From: Deltaproteobacteria bacterium
Lineage (GTDB): Bacteria > Desulfobacterota > Desulfarculia > Adiutricales > Adiutricaceae
Direction of reading: 5' to 3'
Length of the DNA stretch: 5,911 nucleotides
Assembly (NCBI GenBank): GCA_031267005.1
Contig: JAIRZX010000006.1
Location: 1-5,911 of the forward strand
Shown here in pieces: positions 1-4,909 of the stretch; within the stretch, counting starts at the first letter, position 1; every line of letters starts with the position of its first letter. Below the pieces are notes generated by a model, which had not been told where the DNA came from, did no database searches, and saw only the letters and a program-made list of their open reading frames with translations. The position numbers were made by a program, and so were the translations under genes.

Positions 1-183
1 CATCAGGCCGCAGGCCCCCCGGCCCTCCCTGCGGCTTCCGGGCTTGACTGTTCGGGCCGTTCGGCCGCGGGAAGAGTTAAGCGCCGCGGGCCCCCCCGGG
101 GGAGGCGCGCCGCGTGACGGCCCCGGGCGCGTCCGGGCGCGTCGGATCTGAGGGGTGGTTTTAGCTGATTGCGTTCCTGCGCG

Positions 184-212
184 AAAAGCCGCGGAAGCTC
201 AAAGCTGCCGCG
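184..212 (-). terminator. Possible second, weaker terminator hairpin
   Basis: Positions 190-194 pair with 208-212, and 196-199 pair with 203-206 around a three-base loop, with one A-G mismatch between the two helices. On the minus strand the hairpin is followed after a few bases by TTTT (AAAA at 184-187 on the plus strand). It lies about 20 bp beyond the strong terminator, so it could be a backup in a tandem arrangement. The short U-run makes this only suggestive. Confidence 0.4.
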
Positions 213-231
213 CGGTTCGACGGGATTAGGG

Positions 232-289
232 AAAAAGCCGCCCCCGCCCGGGGCCCCGAACGAGCGAGGCCGCGCCGGGCGGGGGCGGC
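232..289 (-). terminator. Rho-independent terminator of cooC
   Basis: The arms 237-251 and 275-289 are perfectly complementary over 15 bp, almost all G:C, with a 23-nt loop. GGCC at 252-255 and 268-271 can extend the stem inward. Read on the minus strand, the hairpin is followed at once by five T residues (A-run at 232-236 on the plus strand). It begins about 95 nt past the cooC stop codon. Stem plus U-run in this order is the classical intrinsic terminator layout. There is no T-run on the plus-strand side, so it acts for leftward transcription only. Confidence 0.85.
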
Positions 290-383
290 GGGGCCGGGAA
301 GACGGAAGGAAGGGGCAAGGCGCGTCAAAATAACACCCTTTCGCTTCCGGAGCCTCTTCCCGGCTTTCCTGGACCTTTACGGC

Positions 384-1157
384 CTATTCCTTCAAGAGTT
401 TGGCGTAGACGGAGCGGGCGGCCGCTACGGCCTCCGGCGAGTTTTCGTATACGGCGGCCCCTTTGCGGTCGGCGTCTATTATGGATTCAGCGAAGGGGAT
501 AAAGCCCAGGACCTCCAGGCCGCCCGCGTTTTCGGCTATGAACTCCTCGTCGGAGGGTCCCCTCGTCTTGTTCCCGACCACGCAGACCCGGCGGATTTTG
601 AGATCGCCCCCGAGTTTCTTGATGACCCTGGCGGTCTCCAGGGATCTCTGGCCGGGCTCGCAGACGACTATGAGCGCGTCCACGCCGGTGGCCACAGCGC
701 GGCCCAGATGCTCCAGCCCGGCCTCCATGTCGAGGATCACCACCTCGTCCCGGGCCAGCACCAGGTTCATGACGATGCTCTTGAGCATCACCGACTCGGG
801 GCAGATGCAGCCGCCGCCGCCCTTCTTCACGCCTCCCAGGGTCATGAACCTTATGCCGTTGACCTCCTTGGCCAGGGTGTCGGGAAGATCGTCCACCTTG
901 GGGTTGAAGCTGAAGAAGGTCCCGTAGCTCCCCGGCTCGGAACCCGTGCGCTCGGCCACGAGCTCCTTCATCTCGGAGATGGGCACGAGCCCGCCCAGGT
1001 CCTTGAAGCCCAAAGCCCCGGCGAGGTTGGCGTCGGGGTCGGCGTCGATGGCCAGGACCTTGTTCCCGTGTTCCTTGAATACGTAGGCTAGCGCGGAGGA
1101 GAGCGTTGTCTTGCCTACGCCGCCCTTGCCGGATATGGCGATCTTCACGGGTTCCAT
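384..1157 (-). CDS. cooC: CooC-type CODH nickel-insertion/maturation ATPase
   Basis: This 257-aa protein belongs to the MinD/NifH-like P-loop ATPase family, CooC branch. CooC proteins dimerise on ATP binding and assist nickel insertion into the active-site cluster of carbon monoxide dehydrogenase in the cytoplasm. Seen in the sequence: deviant Walker A motif GKGGVGKTT at residues 10-18 with the signature lysine, a DADPDANL segment at about 38-45, the CooC-specific CxC motif (C117 and C119) after a glycine run, and the switch II-like DMEAGLEH at 143-150. In characterised CooC the CxC pair binds metal at the dimer interface. The ATG at 1157 is chosen because AAAGGAG precedes it and the Walker motif then starts at the usual position near residue 10. 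An upstream in-frame TTG at 1235 coincides with a likely -35 element and would add an atypical leader. The gene is flanked by its own promoter and terminator. No CODH gene lies in the window, so its client is unknown. The related acetyl-CoA synthase factor AcsF is an alternative name. Confidence 0.92.
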   Translation of the reverse strand: MEPVKIAISGKGGVGKTTLSSALAYVFKEHGNKVLAIDADPDANLAGALGFKDLGGLVPISEMKELVAERTGSEPGSYGTFFSFNPKVDDLPDTLAKEVNGIRFMTLGGVKKGGGGCICPESVMLKSIVMNLVLARDEVVILDMEAGLEHLGRAVATGVDALIVVCEPGQRSLETARVIKKLGGDLKIRRVCVVGNKTRGPSDEEFIAENAGGLEVLGFIPFAESIIDADRKGAAVYENSPEAVAAARSVYAKLLKE

Positions 1158-1158
1158 G

Positions 1159-1165
1159 CTCCTTT
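1159..1165 (-). promoter_or_regulatory. Ribosome binding site fixing the cooC start
   Basis: On the minus strand the sequence AAAGGAG ends just upstream of the ATG at 1157, with only C between GGAG and the codon. The spacing is very short, but no comparable site precedes any other in-frame start. It supports the 257-aa protein over the longer reading that begins at 1235. Confidence 0.65.
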
Positions 1166-1206
1166 CGGGAGGCGGCGCGCCGTCGTTCCGCGACCGCCAG
1201 AAAAAC

Positions 1207-1235
1207 AAAGTAACGACTAGGGAGCGCCTGGTCAA
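1207..1235 (-). promoter_or_regulatory. Candidate sigma70-type promoter of cooC
   Basis: On the minus strand TTGACC (plus-strand 1230-1235, five of six to the -35 consensus) is separated by exactly 17 bp from TACTTT (1207-1212), which keeps the critical TA---T of the -10 element. Transcription would begin near 1200 and give a leader of about 43 nt. The -10 lies in the only AT-rich patch of this spacer. This would let cooC be transcribed independently of the DUF3786 gene upstream. Confidence 0.6.
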
Positions 1236-1331
1236 GGGCGCGGCTGCCCGCGAAAGCCCGGTGAAGGGCCAGGCGGGGGGGAAACGGCCTCGGAGCGGGG
1301 CCGCCGAAGTCTTTTTAAGCGGCCGGATGAT

Positions 1332-1466
1332 CCGGAAAAGATCCGAAAAAAGCCCGGAAAGGGTCCGGAAAGAGTCCGAAAAGAGCCTGGATAAAGGTCC
1401 GGAAAGAGTCCGGAAGGAACCTGGAAAGGGTCCTGAAAGAGTCCGGAAGGAACCTCTGGGAAAGGT
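1332..1466. repeat. Nested tandem repeat: 11-nt units in about 33-nt copies
   Basis: Twelve consecutive degenerate units of consensus CCGGAAAGAGT can be laid out: ten of exactly 11 nt, one of 12 (1387-1398) and one of 13 (1454-1466). They form four higher-order copies, 1332-1364, 1365-1398, 1399-1431 and 1432-1466, of 33, 34, 33 and 35 nt. The third unit of each copy ends in GGT or GGGT, and the second unit of the last two copies is CCGGAAGGAAC. Each unit carries an A-run of two to six bases, so the runs recur every 11 bp or so. The one- and two-base insertions argue against selection as a protein repeat. The array lies about 97-231 bp upstream of the cooC -35. Confidence 0.85.
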
Positions 1467-1656
1467 CAGGAGCGGAGGCGGCGAACGGCAGCGGGAGAGG
1501 CGGCCCTTTGGGGCGGCGGAAGGACGAGGCCCGTTGCCGGGGAGGAAAACCGCCCGGCCCCGGGAGCTGCGGCCCCCCGAAAGGCGGGCCGACGGTTTCG
1601 CGGGCGCCGGGAACCTGGGCGGGAGGTGAGCGTCGAAGGCCTGCGGGAGGGGCAGT

Positions 1657-1690
1657 CCCCGCCGGGCTGAACGGCCGTCCCCCGGCGGGG
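1657..1690 (-). terminator. Stem-loop behind the DUF3786 gene
   Basis: A perfect 10-bp inverted repeat, CCCCGCCGGG at 1657-1666 and CCCGGCGGGG at 1681-1690, encloses a 14-nt loop. It begins 14 bp past the stop codon of the DUF3786 gene. No T-run follows on the minus strand, so it is not a canonical intrinsic terminator. It could stabilise the mRNA 3' end or act without a U-tract. Confidence 0.4.
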
Positions 1691-1698
1691 CAGGGGCC

Positions 1699-1713
1699 GG
1701 GCCTTAAAGGCCC
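1699..1713. repeat. 15-bp palindrome spanning the DUF3786 stop codon
   Basis: GGGCCTT at 1699-1705 and AAGGCCC at 1707-1713 mirror each other around a single A at 1706. The TAA stop of the minus-strand gene (1704-1706) sits at its centre. It may pair as a small hairpin or simply reflect the terminal codons Lys-Gly-Leu-stop. Function is unknown. Confidence 0.5.
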
Positions 1714-2324
1714 TTGGCGGCGCCCATCAAGCGGTAGACGAGCCCGGACCCCAGCCAGGCGATGTCCTCGGGGCTGAGGCATTTCCCGGCGGAGCGGTCG
1801 AAGAGCACCTGGCCCCTGGCCTCGAACTCCTCGTCGGCGTGGTAGACCATGACCAGGATCTCCACGTGGGGGAAGACCCTGAAGAGGGCCGCCTCGTCCC
1901 CGTAGCCCTTCCGGAGTTCGCCCCCGGAGATCTCCGACGCCTTGGAGAGGATCCCCGGCCTGGACCCGAAGACCTGGGCGAGGGGTATTTCGGCGCGCCG
2001 CCTGAAGGCGTCGAAGTAGAAGGCGCCGCCGGGTATTTCCCGGTAGGCAGCGAGCTCGCCGGTCAGGGCCGCGTCCTTGGCGCCCAGGAGGTAGTGGAAG
2101 ACCAGCACCTGGTCGGTCAGGGAAAGCTCGTCAGCGTCCCGGGGAGGGGCCCAGCCCGCTTCCCAGCCCGGGAGGGAGACCCTCACCTTGTTGAAGACGT
2201 ACTGGAGGTCCATGTGGTCCGGGTGCATCTCCGCGCCTGCGGCGCGGGCCACGTCGGCAGGGTCCAGTCCAGAGAGTTCCTTGACCGATATGGCTATGGC
2301 GTTCTTGTAGTCGTCGACTCGCAT
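1704..2324 (-). CDS. DUF3786 family protein
   Basis: A 206-aa protein with no signal peptide or membrane segment, so probably cytoplasmic. It resembles the DUF3786 family: an N-terminal helix ending in LDPADVARAAGAE (about 20-32), the block LTDQVLVFHYLLGAKDAALTGE (about 69-90), the conserved REIPGGAFYFDAF (about 95-107), a central FRVFPHVEILVMVYHADEEF (148-167), and a C-terminal stretch ending FDRSAGKCLSPEDIAWLG. The length fits the family. No biochemical function is established that I know of. From memory, members occur in anaerobes, often near CODH/acetyl-CoA synthase and corrinoid genes, which agrees with cooC lying next on the same strand. I infer a possible role in metallocofactor metabolism but do not assert it. 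The only internal cysteine is C182, so a multi-Cys cluster site is not evident. The ATG at 2324 is chosen because family similarity starts just after it. The preceding Shine-Dalgarno is weak (GGGA about 9 nt away), and the longer upstream reading is arginine/proline-rich junk. Confidence 0.8.
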   Translation of the reverse strand: MRVDDYKNAIAISVKELSGLDPADVARAAGAEMHPDHMDLQYVFNKVRVSLPGWEAGWAPPRDADELSLTDQVLVFHYLLGAKDAALTGELAAYREIPGGAFYFDAFRRRAEIPLAQVFGSRPGILSKASEISGGELRKGYGDEAALFRVFPHVEILVMVYHADEEFEARGQVLFDRSAGKCLSPEDIAWLGSGLVYRLMGAAKGL

Positions 2325-2418
2325 GAATCTGTCCCGTCGGTCCGTTTCCGCCCGCCCGCGCGTGCTGGGCGGGGCGTCGAAGGCCCCTGCGTAAGGGCGT
2401 TTATGAAGCGCGGGGCCG

Positions 2419-2427
2419 ATTCTAGCA
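2419..2427 (-). promoter_or_regulatory. Extended -10 promoter element for the DUF3786 gene
   Basis: On the minus strand the sequence reads TGCTAGAAT: the hexamer TAGAAT matches the -10 consensus in five of six places and is preceded by the TGn of an extended -10. I see no good -35 at 16-18 bp, which extended -10 promoters can lack. The start would lie near 2412 and give a leader of about 88 nt. Confidence 0.45.
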
Positions 2428-2490
2428 CAGGCGGGGGGCAGCGTGTAACCGGGGTCAGTCCGGCCGGGAGGCGGAGTCCCGCGCGGGCAA

Positions 2491-2518
2491 GGGGAGGCGG
2501 AGGGGGCGGGTGGACGGG
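2491..2518 (+). other. Potential G-quadruplex motif
   Basis: Four G-tracts (2491-2494, 2502-2506, 2508-2510, 2516-2518) with loops of 7, 1 and 5 bases meet the usual G3+N1-7 pattern. Further G-runs follow up to about 2550. In such GC-rich DNA the motif can arise by chance, so function is not claimed. Confidence 0.5.
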
Positions 2519-2664
2519 AGTTCCGGCGGCAGGGGGCGGAAGGGGGAGCCGGCCGCGAAGGGCGGGAAGGGAAGGCAGCGGGGCGGCGCCACCAAGACAA
2601 GCTCTAAGGCGGGACGGGCCGCGTTTCCTGGCGCTCCAGCTCAGCGGCGGAGGCCTGTCCCCGT

Positions 2665-2683
2665 CGGGCGCAAATTGCGCCCG
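2665..2683. promoter_or_regulatory. 19-bp palindrome, candidate operator
   Basis: The sequence CGGGCGCAAATTGCGCCCG is a perfect palindrome of 9-bp arms around one central A. It overlaps the candidate -35 of the TraB-like gene (TTGCGC at 2675-2680), the usual place for a dimeric repressor site. No T-run follows on either strand, so it is not an intrinsic terminator. The regulator is unknown and no regulator gene lies in the window. Confidence 0.5.
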
Positions 2684-2704
2684 GGCTTCAAAATATGCTA
2701 CAGT
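2675..2704 (+). promoter_or_regulatory. Candidate promoter of the TraB-like gene
   Basis: TTGCGC (2675-2680) and TACAGT (2699-2704) are separated by 18 bp and sit in the one AT-richer island of this spacer. Both hexamers are imperfect (three and four matches). A second possible -10, TATGCT at 2694-2699, has a poor spacing of 13. The implied leader is about 105 nt. Confidence 0.35.
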
Positions 2705-2804
2705 CCGGTCACATTTCAGCCCGGGAGGCCGCGCTTCCGAGGGCGGGGGCCCGCGTTCCGGGAGGGGCCCGGACTGCGCCCCCCGGGAGCCAGCCGCCAA
2801 GGCC

Positions 2805-2811
2805 AGGGAGG
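2805..2811 (+). promoter_or_regulatory. Ribosome binding site of the TraB-like gene
   Basis: AGGGAGG lies 4 nt before the ATG at 2816 and decides the start within a frame that stays open far upstream. GGCC at 2801-2804 and 2810-2813 could form a small hairpin presenting part of it in the loop. Confidence 0.65.
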
Positions 2812-2815
2812 CCAG

Positions 2816-3829
2816 ATGCCCGTCAACTGTGGAGGTTTAAATACCGCGAAGGCCGGAACGGTTCCGGCGTCGTTTGCGTGGCTGAGGGGCCGCGCGGCGT
2901 TGGCCGCGGCCTTGGCCCTCATGGCGGCGGCTCTCCTGTCGGCGGCCGCGTCCCCTTTCCCGGCCTTCGGCCAGCCGGCCGAAGCGATGCCGGAACCGGC
3001 CCTGGAGGGGGGGCGCCACGAGGCCCTCATGTGGAGGGCCACCTCGCCGGAAGGGCGGGAACTCTACCTCCTGGGCTCCCTCCATATGGCGAGGACATCC
3101 TTTTACCCCTTGAAGGACGTACTGTACAAAGCCTTCGATCGGGCGGGCACCCTGGTGCTGGAGCTCGACCCCGGTTCGGAAGACCTGGGCGAAACCCTGA
3201 ACATACTGACTTCCAAGGGCTTCTACCAGGACGGCGAGACGCTCGCGGAGCACCTGGACCCGGAGGTGTCCGCCATGATGGGGCCCTTCCTCGAGTTCCT
3301 TCCCGGGGGCGCGGACGCGACCATGAAGCCCTGGCTCGCGGCGGTGACCTTGAGCGTTGCGCTCCTGGAGAAGAACGGCTACCTCATCAAGGAGGGCGTG
3401 GACCGCCATTTCCTTGCCATGGCCCGGGAGCGGGGCATGGAGTTCGTGGAACTGGAGTCCCCGTCGGAGCAGCTGGGCATTTTCGCGGACATGCCCGAGT
3501 CCGAGTCGCTTTTGTTCCTCAAGGCCTCCCTCTTGGAGCTCAAGGACCTGGAGCGGTTCATGGACGAGATGGTGGACAGCTGGAAGAACGGCGACGCAGG
3601 GCGTTTCGAGGAGGCGTTTTTCGCCACCTACAGGCAGTGGCCCGAGCTGGCCCCCCTGCTTGACAAGGTCATCTTCAACCGCAACAGGACCATGTTCGAG
3701 AGGCTCCAGCCGTTGCTGGAATCCTCATCCAAGCCCGTCTTCGCGGTAATCGGAAGCGGGCACCTGGTGGGCCCCCGGGGCATTCCGTCGCTGTTCGCGG
3801 CGGCCGGGTGGAAGCTCGAGCAGTTTTAG
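2816..3829 (+). CDS. Secreted TraB/GumN (TIKI-like) family protein
   Basis: A 337-aa protein of the TraB/GumN superfamily, which includes the metal-dependent protease TIKI and bacterial proteins of mostly unknown role. The N terminus is an export signal: arginines at 24 and 26, then an Ala/Leu-rich core at about 27-46, with likely cleavage near 50-57. The mature protein is therefore periplasmic or otherwise outside the cytoplasm. Family landmarks are visible: GSLH at 87-90 (first GxxH), VLELD at 114-118 with conserved E116, PWLAA at 172-176, GVDRHF at 194-199, FNRNRTM at 287-293, and a second GxxH in GSGHLVG at 313-319. Both GxxH motifs, thought to supply metal ligands, are intact, so the enzyme looks functional. 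The substrate cannot be told. The first start with a ribosome binding site was chosen; a later ATG at 2921 would cut the signal peptide's charged region. It is co-directional with lolA but 333 bp apart, so probably a separate unit. Confidence 0.85.
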   Translation: MPVNCGGLNTAKAGTVPASFAWLRGRAALAAALALMAAALLSAAASPFPAFGQPAEAMPEPALEGGRHEALMWRATSPEGRELYLLGSLHMARTSFYPLKDVLYKAFDRAGTLVLELDPGSEDLGETLNILTSKGFYQDGETLAEHLDPEVSAMMGPFLEFLPGGADATMKPWLAAVTLSVALLEKNGYLIKEGVDRHFLAMARERGMEFVELESPSEQLGIFADMPESESLLFLKASLLELKDLERFMDEMVDSWKNGDAGRFEEAFFATYRQWPELAPLLDKVIFNRNRTMFERLQPLLESSSKPVFAVIGSGHLVGPRGIPSLFAAAGWKLEQF

Positions 3830-3852
3830 GCGCATCCGGGCGCTCGTCTACG

Positions 3853-3867
3853 GGCCGGCTCCCGGCC
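3853..3867 (+). terminator. Short GC hairpin after the TraB-like gene
   Basis: GGCCGG at 3853-3858 pairs with CCGGCC at 3862-3867 around a three-base loop, 24 bp past the stop codon. The sequence after it is GGGGATTAAG, without a T-run, so it is at best a non-canonical or helper terminator. Confidence 0.25.
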
Positions 3868-3892
3868 GGGGATTAAGATCGGGCCGGGCAAA

Positions 3893-3938
3893 GGGCTTGG
3901 CCCGGGCCTGGCATCGGGCTTGGCCCGGGCAGGGCATC
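3893..3938. repeat. 23-nt tandem duplication
   Basis: Two adjacent 23-nt units (3893-3915 and 3916-3938) agree at 21 of 23 positions. Each begins with GGGCTTGGCCCGGGC and ends with GGCATC. Degenerate partial units flank them: a GGGCCGGGC block at about 3880 and TGGGCCTTGCCC just after 3938. Each unit contains the palindrome GCCCGGGC and can fold on itself. Function is unknown. Confidence 0.7.
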
Positions 3939-4123
3939 TGGGCCTTGCCCCCGCTCCGCCTTCCGACCGGCCCCGCAGCCCCGGCAAGCCCGTAACCGGG
4001 GCCCTCGCCATGGATTAAGGAGCGCCCCCGGCCCTCCCCAAGCCCTTTTCCGCCGCTCCTGTCGAGCCGTTCGGACCGTAGGCAGCCAAGCCCCCCGAAG
4101 CCTTTCCCTCCCTTGCCCCTCCC

Positions 4124-4155
4124 GGTCCCGGCCCTTCCGGGCCCGGGCCAGGACC
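4124..4155 (+). promoter_or_regulatory. Leader hairpin covering the lolA ribosome binding site
   Basis: GGTCC (4124-4128) pairs with GGACC (4151-4155), and GGCCC (4130-4134) pairs with GGGCC (4145-4149). One C-A mismatch separates the two helices, and the loop is 10 nt. The only Shine-Dalgarno-like sequence before lolA, AGGA at 4150-4153, falls within the 3' strand of this stem. If it folds, it would limit lolA initiation and, by coupling, nadA. In such GC-rich sequence chance pairing is common. Confidence 0.4.
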
Positions 4156-4162
4156 CGAGCCT

Positions 4163-4909
4163 ATGACCAAGCCAACGTCCCCGAACGGCCTTGCCGGGCG
4201 CCTCGCTTTGGCCTTCGCCGCCTTGGCCGTCCTCGCGGCTTCCGCCGCCCCCTTGGACGCGGCCCCGTCAAAGCGGGCCCAGGAGGAGCTCCTGGGGAAA
4301 TTCGCGGCCCGCTACAAGGGGCTTACGGCCTTCAAGGCCGCCTACAAGCGCGCCACCTCGACGCCCGCCACCGATCCGGTCTTCAAGAGCCAGGCGGTGC
4401 AGACCGCCGAAGGGGTCCTGTACTGGGAGAAACCCTTGGGCCTGAGGCTCGTTCAGGACAAGCCCGCCGAAGAGGAGCTGGTGACGGACGGGGCCACGGC
4501 CTGGTGGTACCTGCCCTCCGAGAAGACGGTCAGGGTCTACGAGGGGGTCGATCTGGCGGAGGGCTTCAGGCCGCTTACGGCCTTCTTCGACGGGGCCGAC
4601 GAGTTGAAAAGGCATTTCACGGTAACCGCCGCCCAGGAGGATCCCGCCCGCCCGGGGGCTACGGGGTTCGTGATGACCCCGAAGGACGAGGCGGCGGATC
4701 CGGGGAACACGATAACCGTCTGGTGCGGGGCCGACGCGGTCTTGGAGGGTTTCAGGCTCACCTCCGGCACGGGGGAGAGGACTGACTTCTATCTGGAGTC
4801 CCCGGAGACCAACCCGTCGCTGCCGACCGGCTTTTTCCGGTTCGAGGCGCCGAAAGGCACGAAGGTCGTCCGGGAGGATCCCGACGGCGGCCGGGAGGGA
4901 GGCTTCTAA
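4163..4909 (+). CDS. lolA: LolA family outer-membrane lipoprotein carrier
   Basis: A 248-aa LolA-type protein. LolA is the periplasmic chaperone that takes lipoproteins released by the LolCDE transporter and carries them to the outer membrane. Residues 1-34 form a signal peptide (R13, hydrophobic core at about 14-30, cleavage near the Ala-rich LDAA). No lipobox cysteine follows, so the mature protein should be soluble. The family fold is recognisable: the helix EELLGKFAARYKGLTAFKA (41-59), the beta segment TAEGVLYWEKPLGLRLV (81-97), the hallmark VTDGATAWWYLPSEKTVRVY (107-126), then strands FTVTA, GFVMTP, TITVWC and TDFYLES, ending PTGFFRFEAPKGTKVV. It is longer than many LolA proteins, with a charged Gly-rich tail after about residue 236; that tail also encodes the nadA ribosome binding site. 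The start has only a weak AGGA 9 nt upstream, possibly hidden in a hairpin. No lolB or lolCDE lies here, so a LolA-like sub-family with another cargo remains possible. Confidence 0.82.
   Translation: MTKPTSPNGLAGRLALAFAALAVLAASAAPLDAAPSKRAQEELLGKFAARYKGLTAFKAAYKRATSTPATDPVFKSQAVQTAEGVLYWEKPLGLRLVQDKPAEEELVTDGATAWWYLPSEKTVRVYEGVDLAEGFRPLTAFFDGADELKRHFTVTAAQEDPARPGATGFVMTPKDEAADPGNTITVWCGADAVLEGFRLTSGTGERTDFYLESPETNPSLPTGFFRFEAPKGTKVVREDPDGGREGGF
4896..4902 (+). promoter_or_regulatory. Strong nadA ribosome binding site inside the lolA end
   Basis: AGGGAGG lies 7 nt before the nadA ATG and is read as part of the last codons of lolA. The lolA TAA occupies the three bases directly before that ATG, so ribosomes ending lolA translation are placed on the nadA start. 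Confidence 0.75.

Larger units (their letters stand above)
1..383. other. Gene-free region downstream of cooC
   Basis: I find no supportable protein or RNA gene in this 383-bp stretch. It holds the two minus-strand hairpins listed separately (232-289 and 184-212), a directly duplicated 10-mer CCGGGCGCGT at 123-132 and 133-142, and GC-rich inverted repeats around 81-107. The only AT-richer pocket is near 158-172. A CAT at 1-3 could be a minus-strand ATG leading out of the window, but no ribosome binding site stands at a proper distance, so no gene is called. Confidence 0.6.
1158..1703. other. 546-bp spacer between DUF3786 gene and cooC
   Basis: I see no convincing gene here. The stretch contains the cooC ribosome binding site and promoter, the 11-nt repeat array (1332-1466) and a stem-loop behind the DUF3786 gene (1657-1690). 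Open frames cross it on both strands. Their translations are strongly biased: arginine, glycine, lysine and proline rich on the plus strand, proline and arginine rich on the minus strand. They resemble no family I know and lack ribosome binding sites, so I read them as by-products of high GC and the repeat. Confidence 0.6.
2325..2815. other. Divergent intergenic region, DUF3786 gene / TraB-like gene
   Basis: This 491-bp spacer separates two divergently transcribed genes. It holds a candidate minus-strand -10 element (2419-2427), a G-tract cluster (2491-2518), and a palindrome with a candidate plus-strand promoter (2665-2704). Between about 2455 and 2590 the plus strand is strikingly purine and G rich. 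Open frames run through it, but their arginine, proline and glycine dominated translations resemble no family I know and are not accepted as genes. Confidence 0.6.
3830..4162. other. Spacer between the TraB-like gene and lolA
   Basis: This 333-bp stretch shows no gene. It contains a small hairpin after the TraB-like stop (3853-3867), a 23-nt tandem duplication (3893-3938), and a C- and pyrimidine-rich, G-poor segment at about 4086-4128 that runs into a hairpin at the lolA ribosome binding site. TAAGGAG at 4015-4021 looks like a Shine-Dalgarno, but no start codon or open frame of any length follows it. I cannot identify a convincing lolA promoter. Confidence 0.55.

Noticed and set aside
214..220. 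GGTTCGA resembling a tRNA T-loop
   Set aside because: The flanking five bases cannot form the T stem and no acceptor, D or anticodon arms are found around it.
1299..1324. GGCCGC/GCGGCC inverted repeat with TTTTT
   Set aside because: The T-run is inside the 14-nt loop, not after the stem, and no gene ends here on the plus strand, so it is not a terminator.
1332..1466. Interpretation of the 33-nt array as a CRISPR
   Set aside because: Copies are directly adjacent and degenerate with no unique spacers, and no cas genes are present.
1111..1629. Plus-strand open frame through the 11-nt repeat, translating to a very basic PERVRKEP-type repeat protein
   Set aside because: It overlaps the cooC 5' end antisense, has no ribosome binding site at its ATGs (including 1327), and repeat copies differ by one- and two-base indels. 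Composition is explained by the repeat and GC bias.
1315..1782. Minus-strand open frame with FLPDSFRT-like repeats
   Set aside because: It runs out of frame across the end of the DUF3786 gene, is proline/arginine rich, and lacks a start signal; a reflection of the same DNA repeat.
2510..2815. Upstream extension of the TraB-like gene by 102 codons
   Set aside because: Added residues are Arg/Gly/Pro-rich and would bury the signal peptide. The ATG at 2816 has an AGGGAGG site and places the signal peptide correctly.
1839..2840. Long plus-strand open frame opposite the DUF3786 gene
   Set aside because: It is antisense to a gene with recognisable family blocks, and its translation is low-complexity Gly/Arg/Val without any domain. 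Long spurious frames are expected at this GC content.
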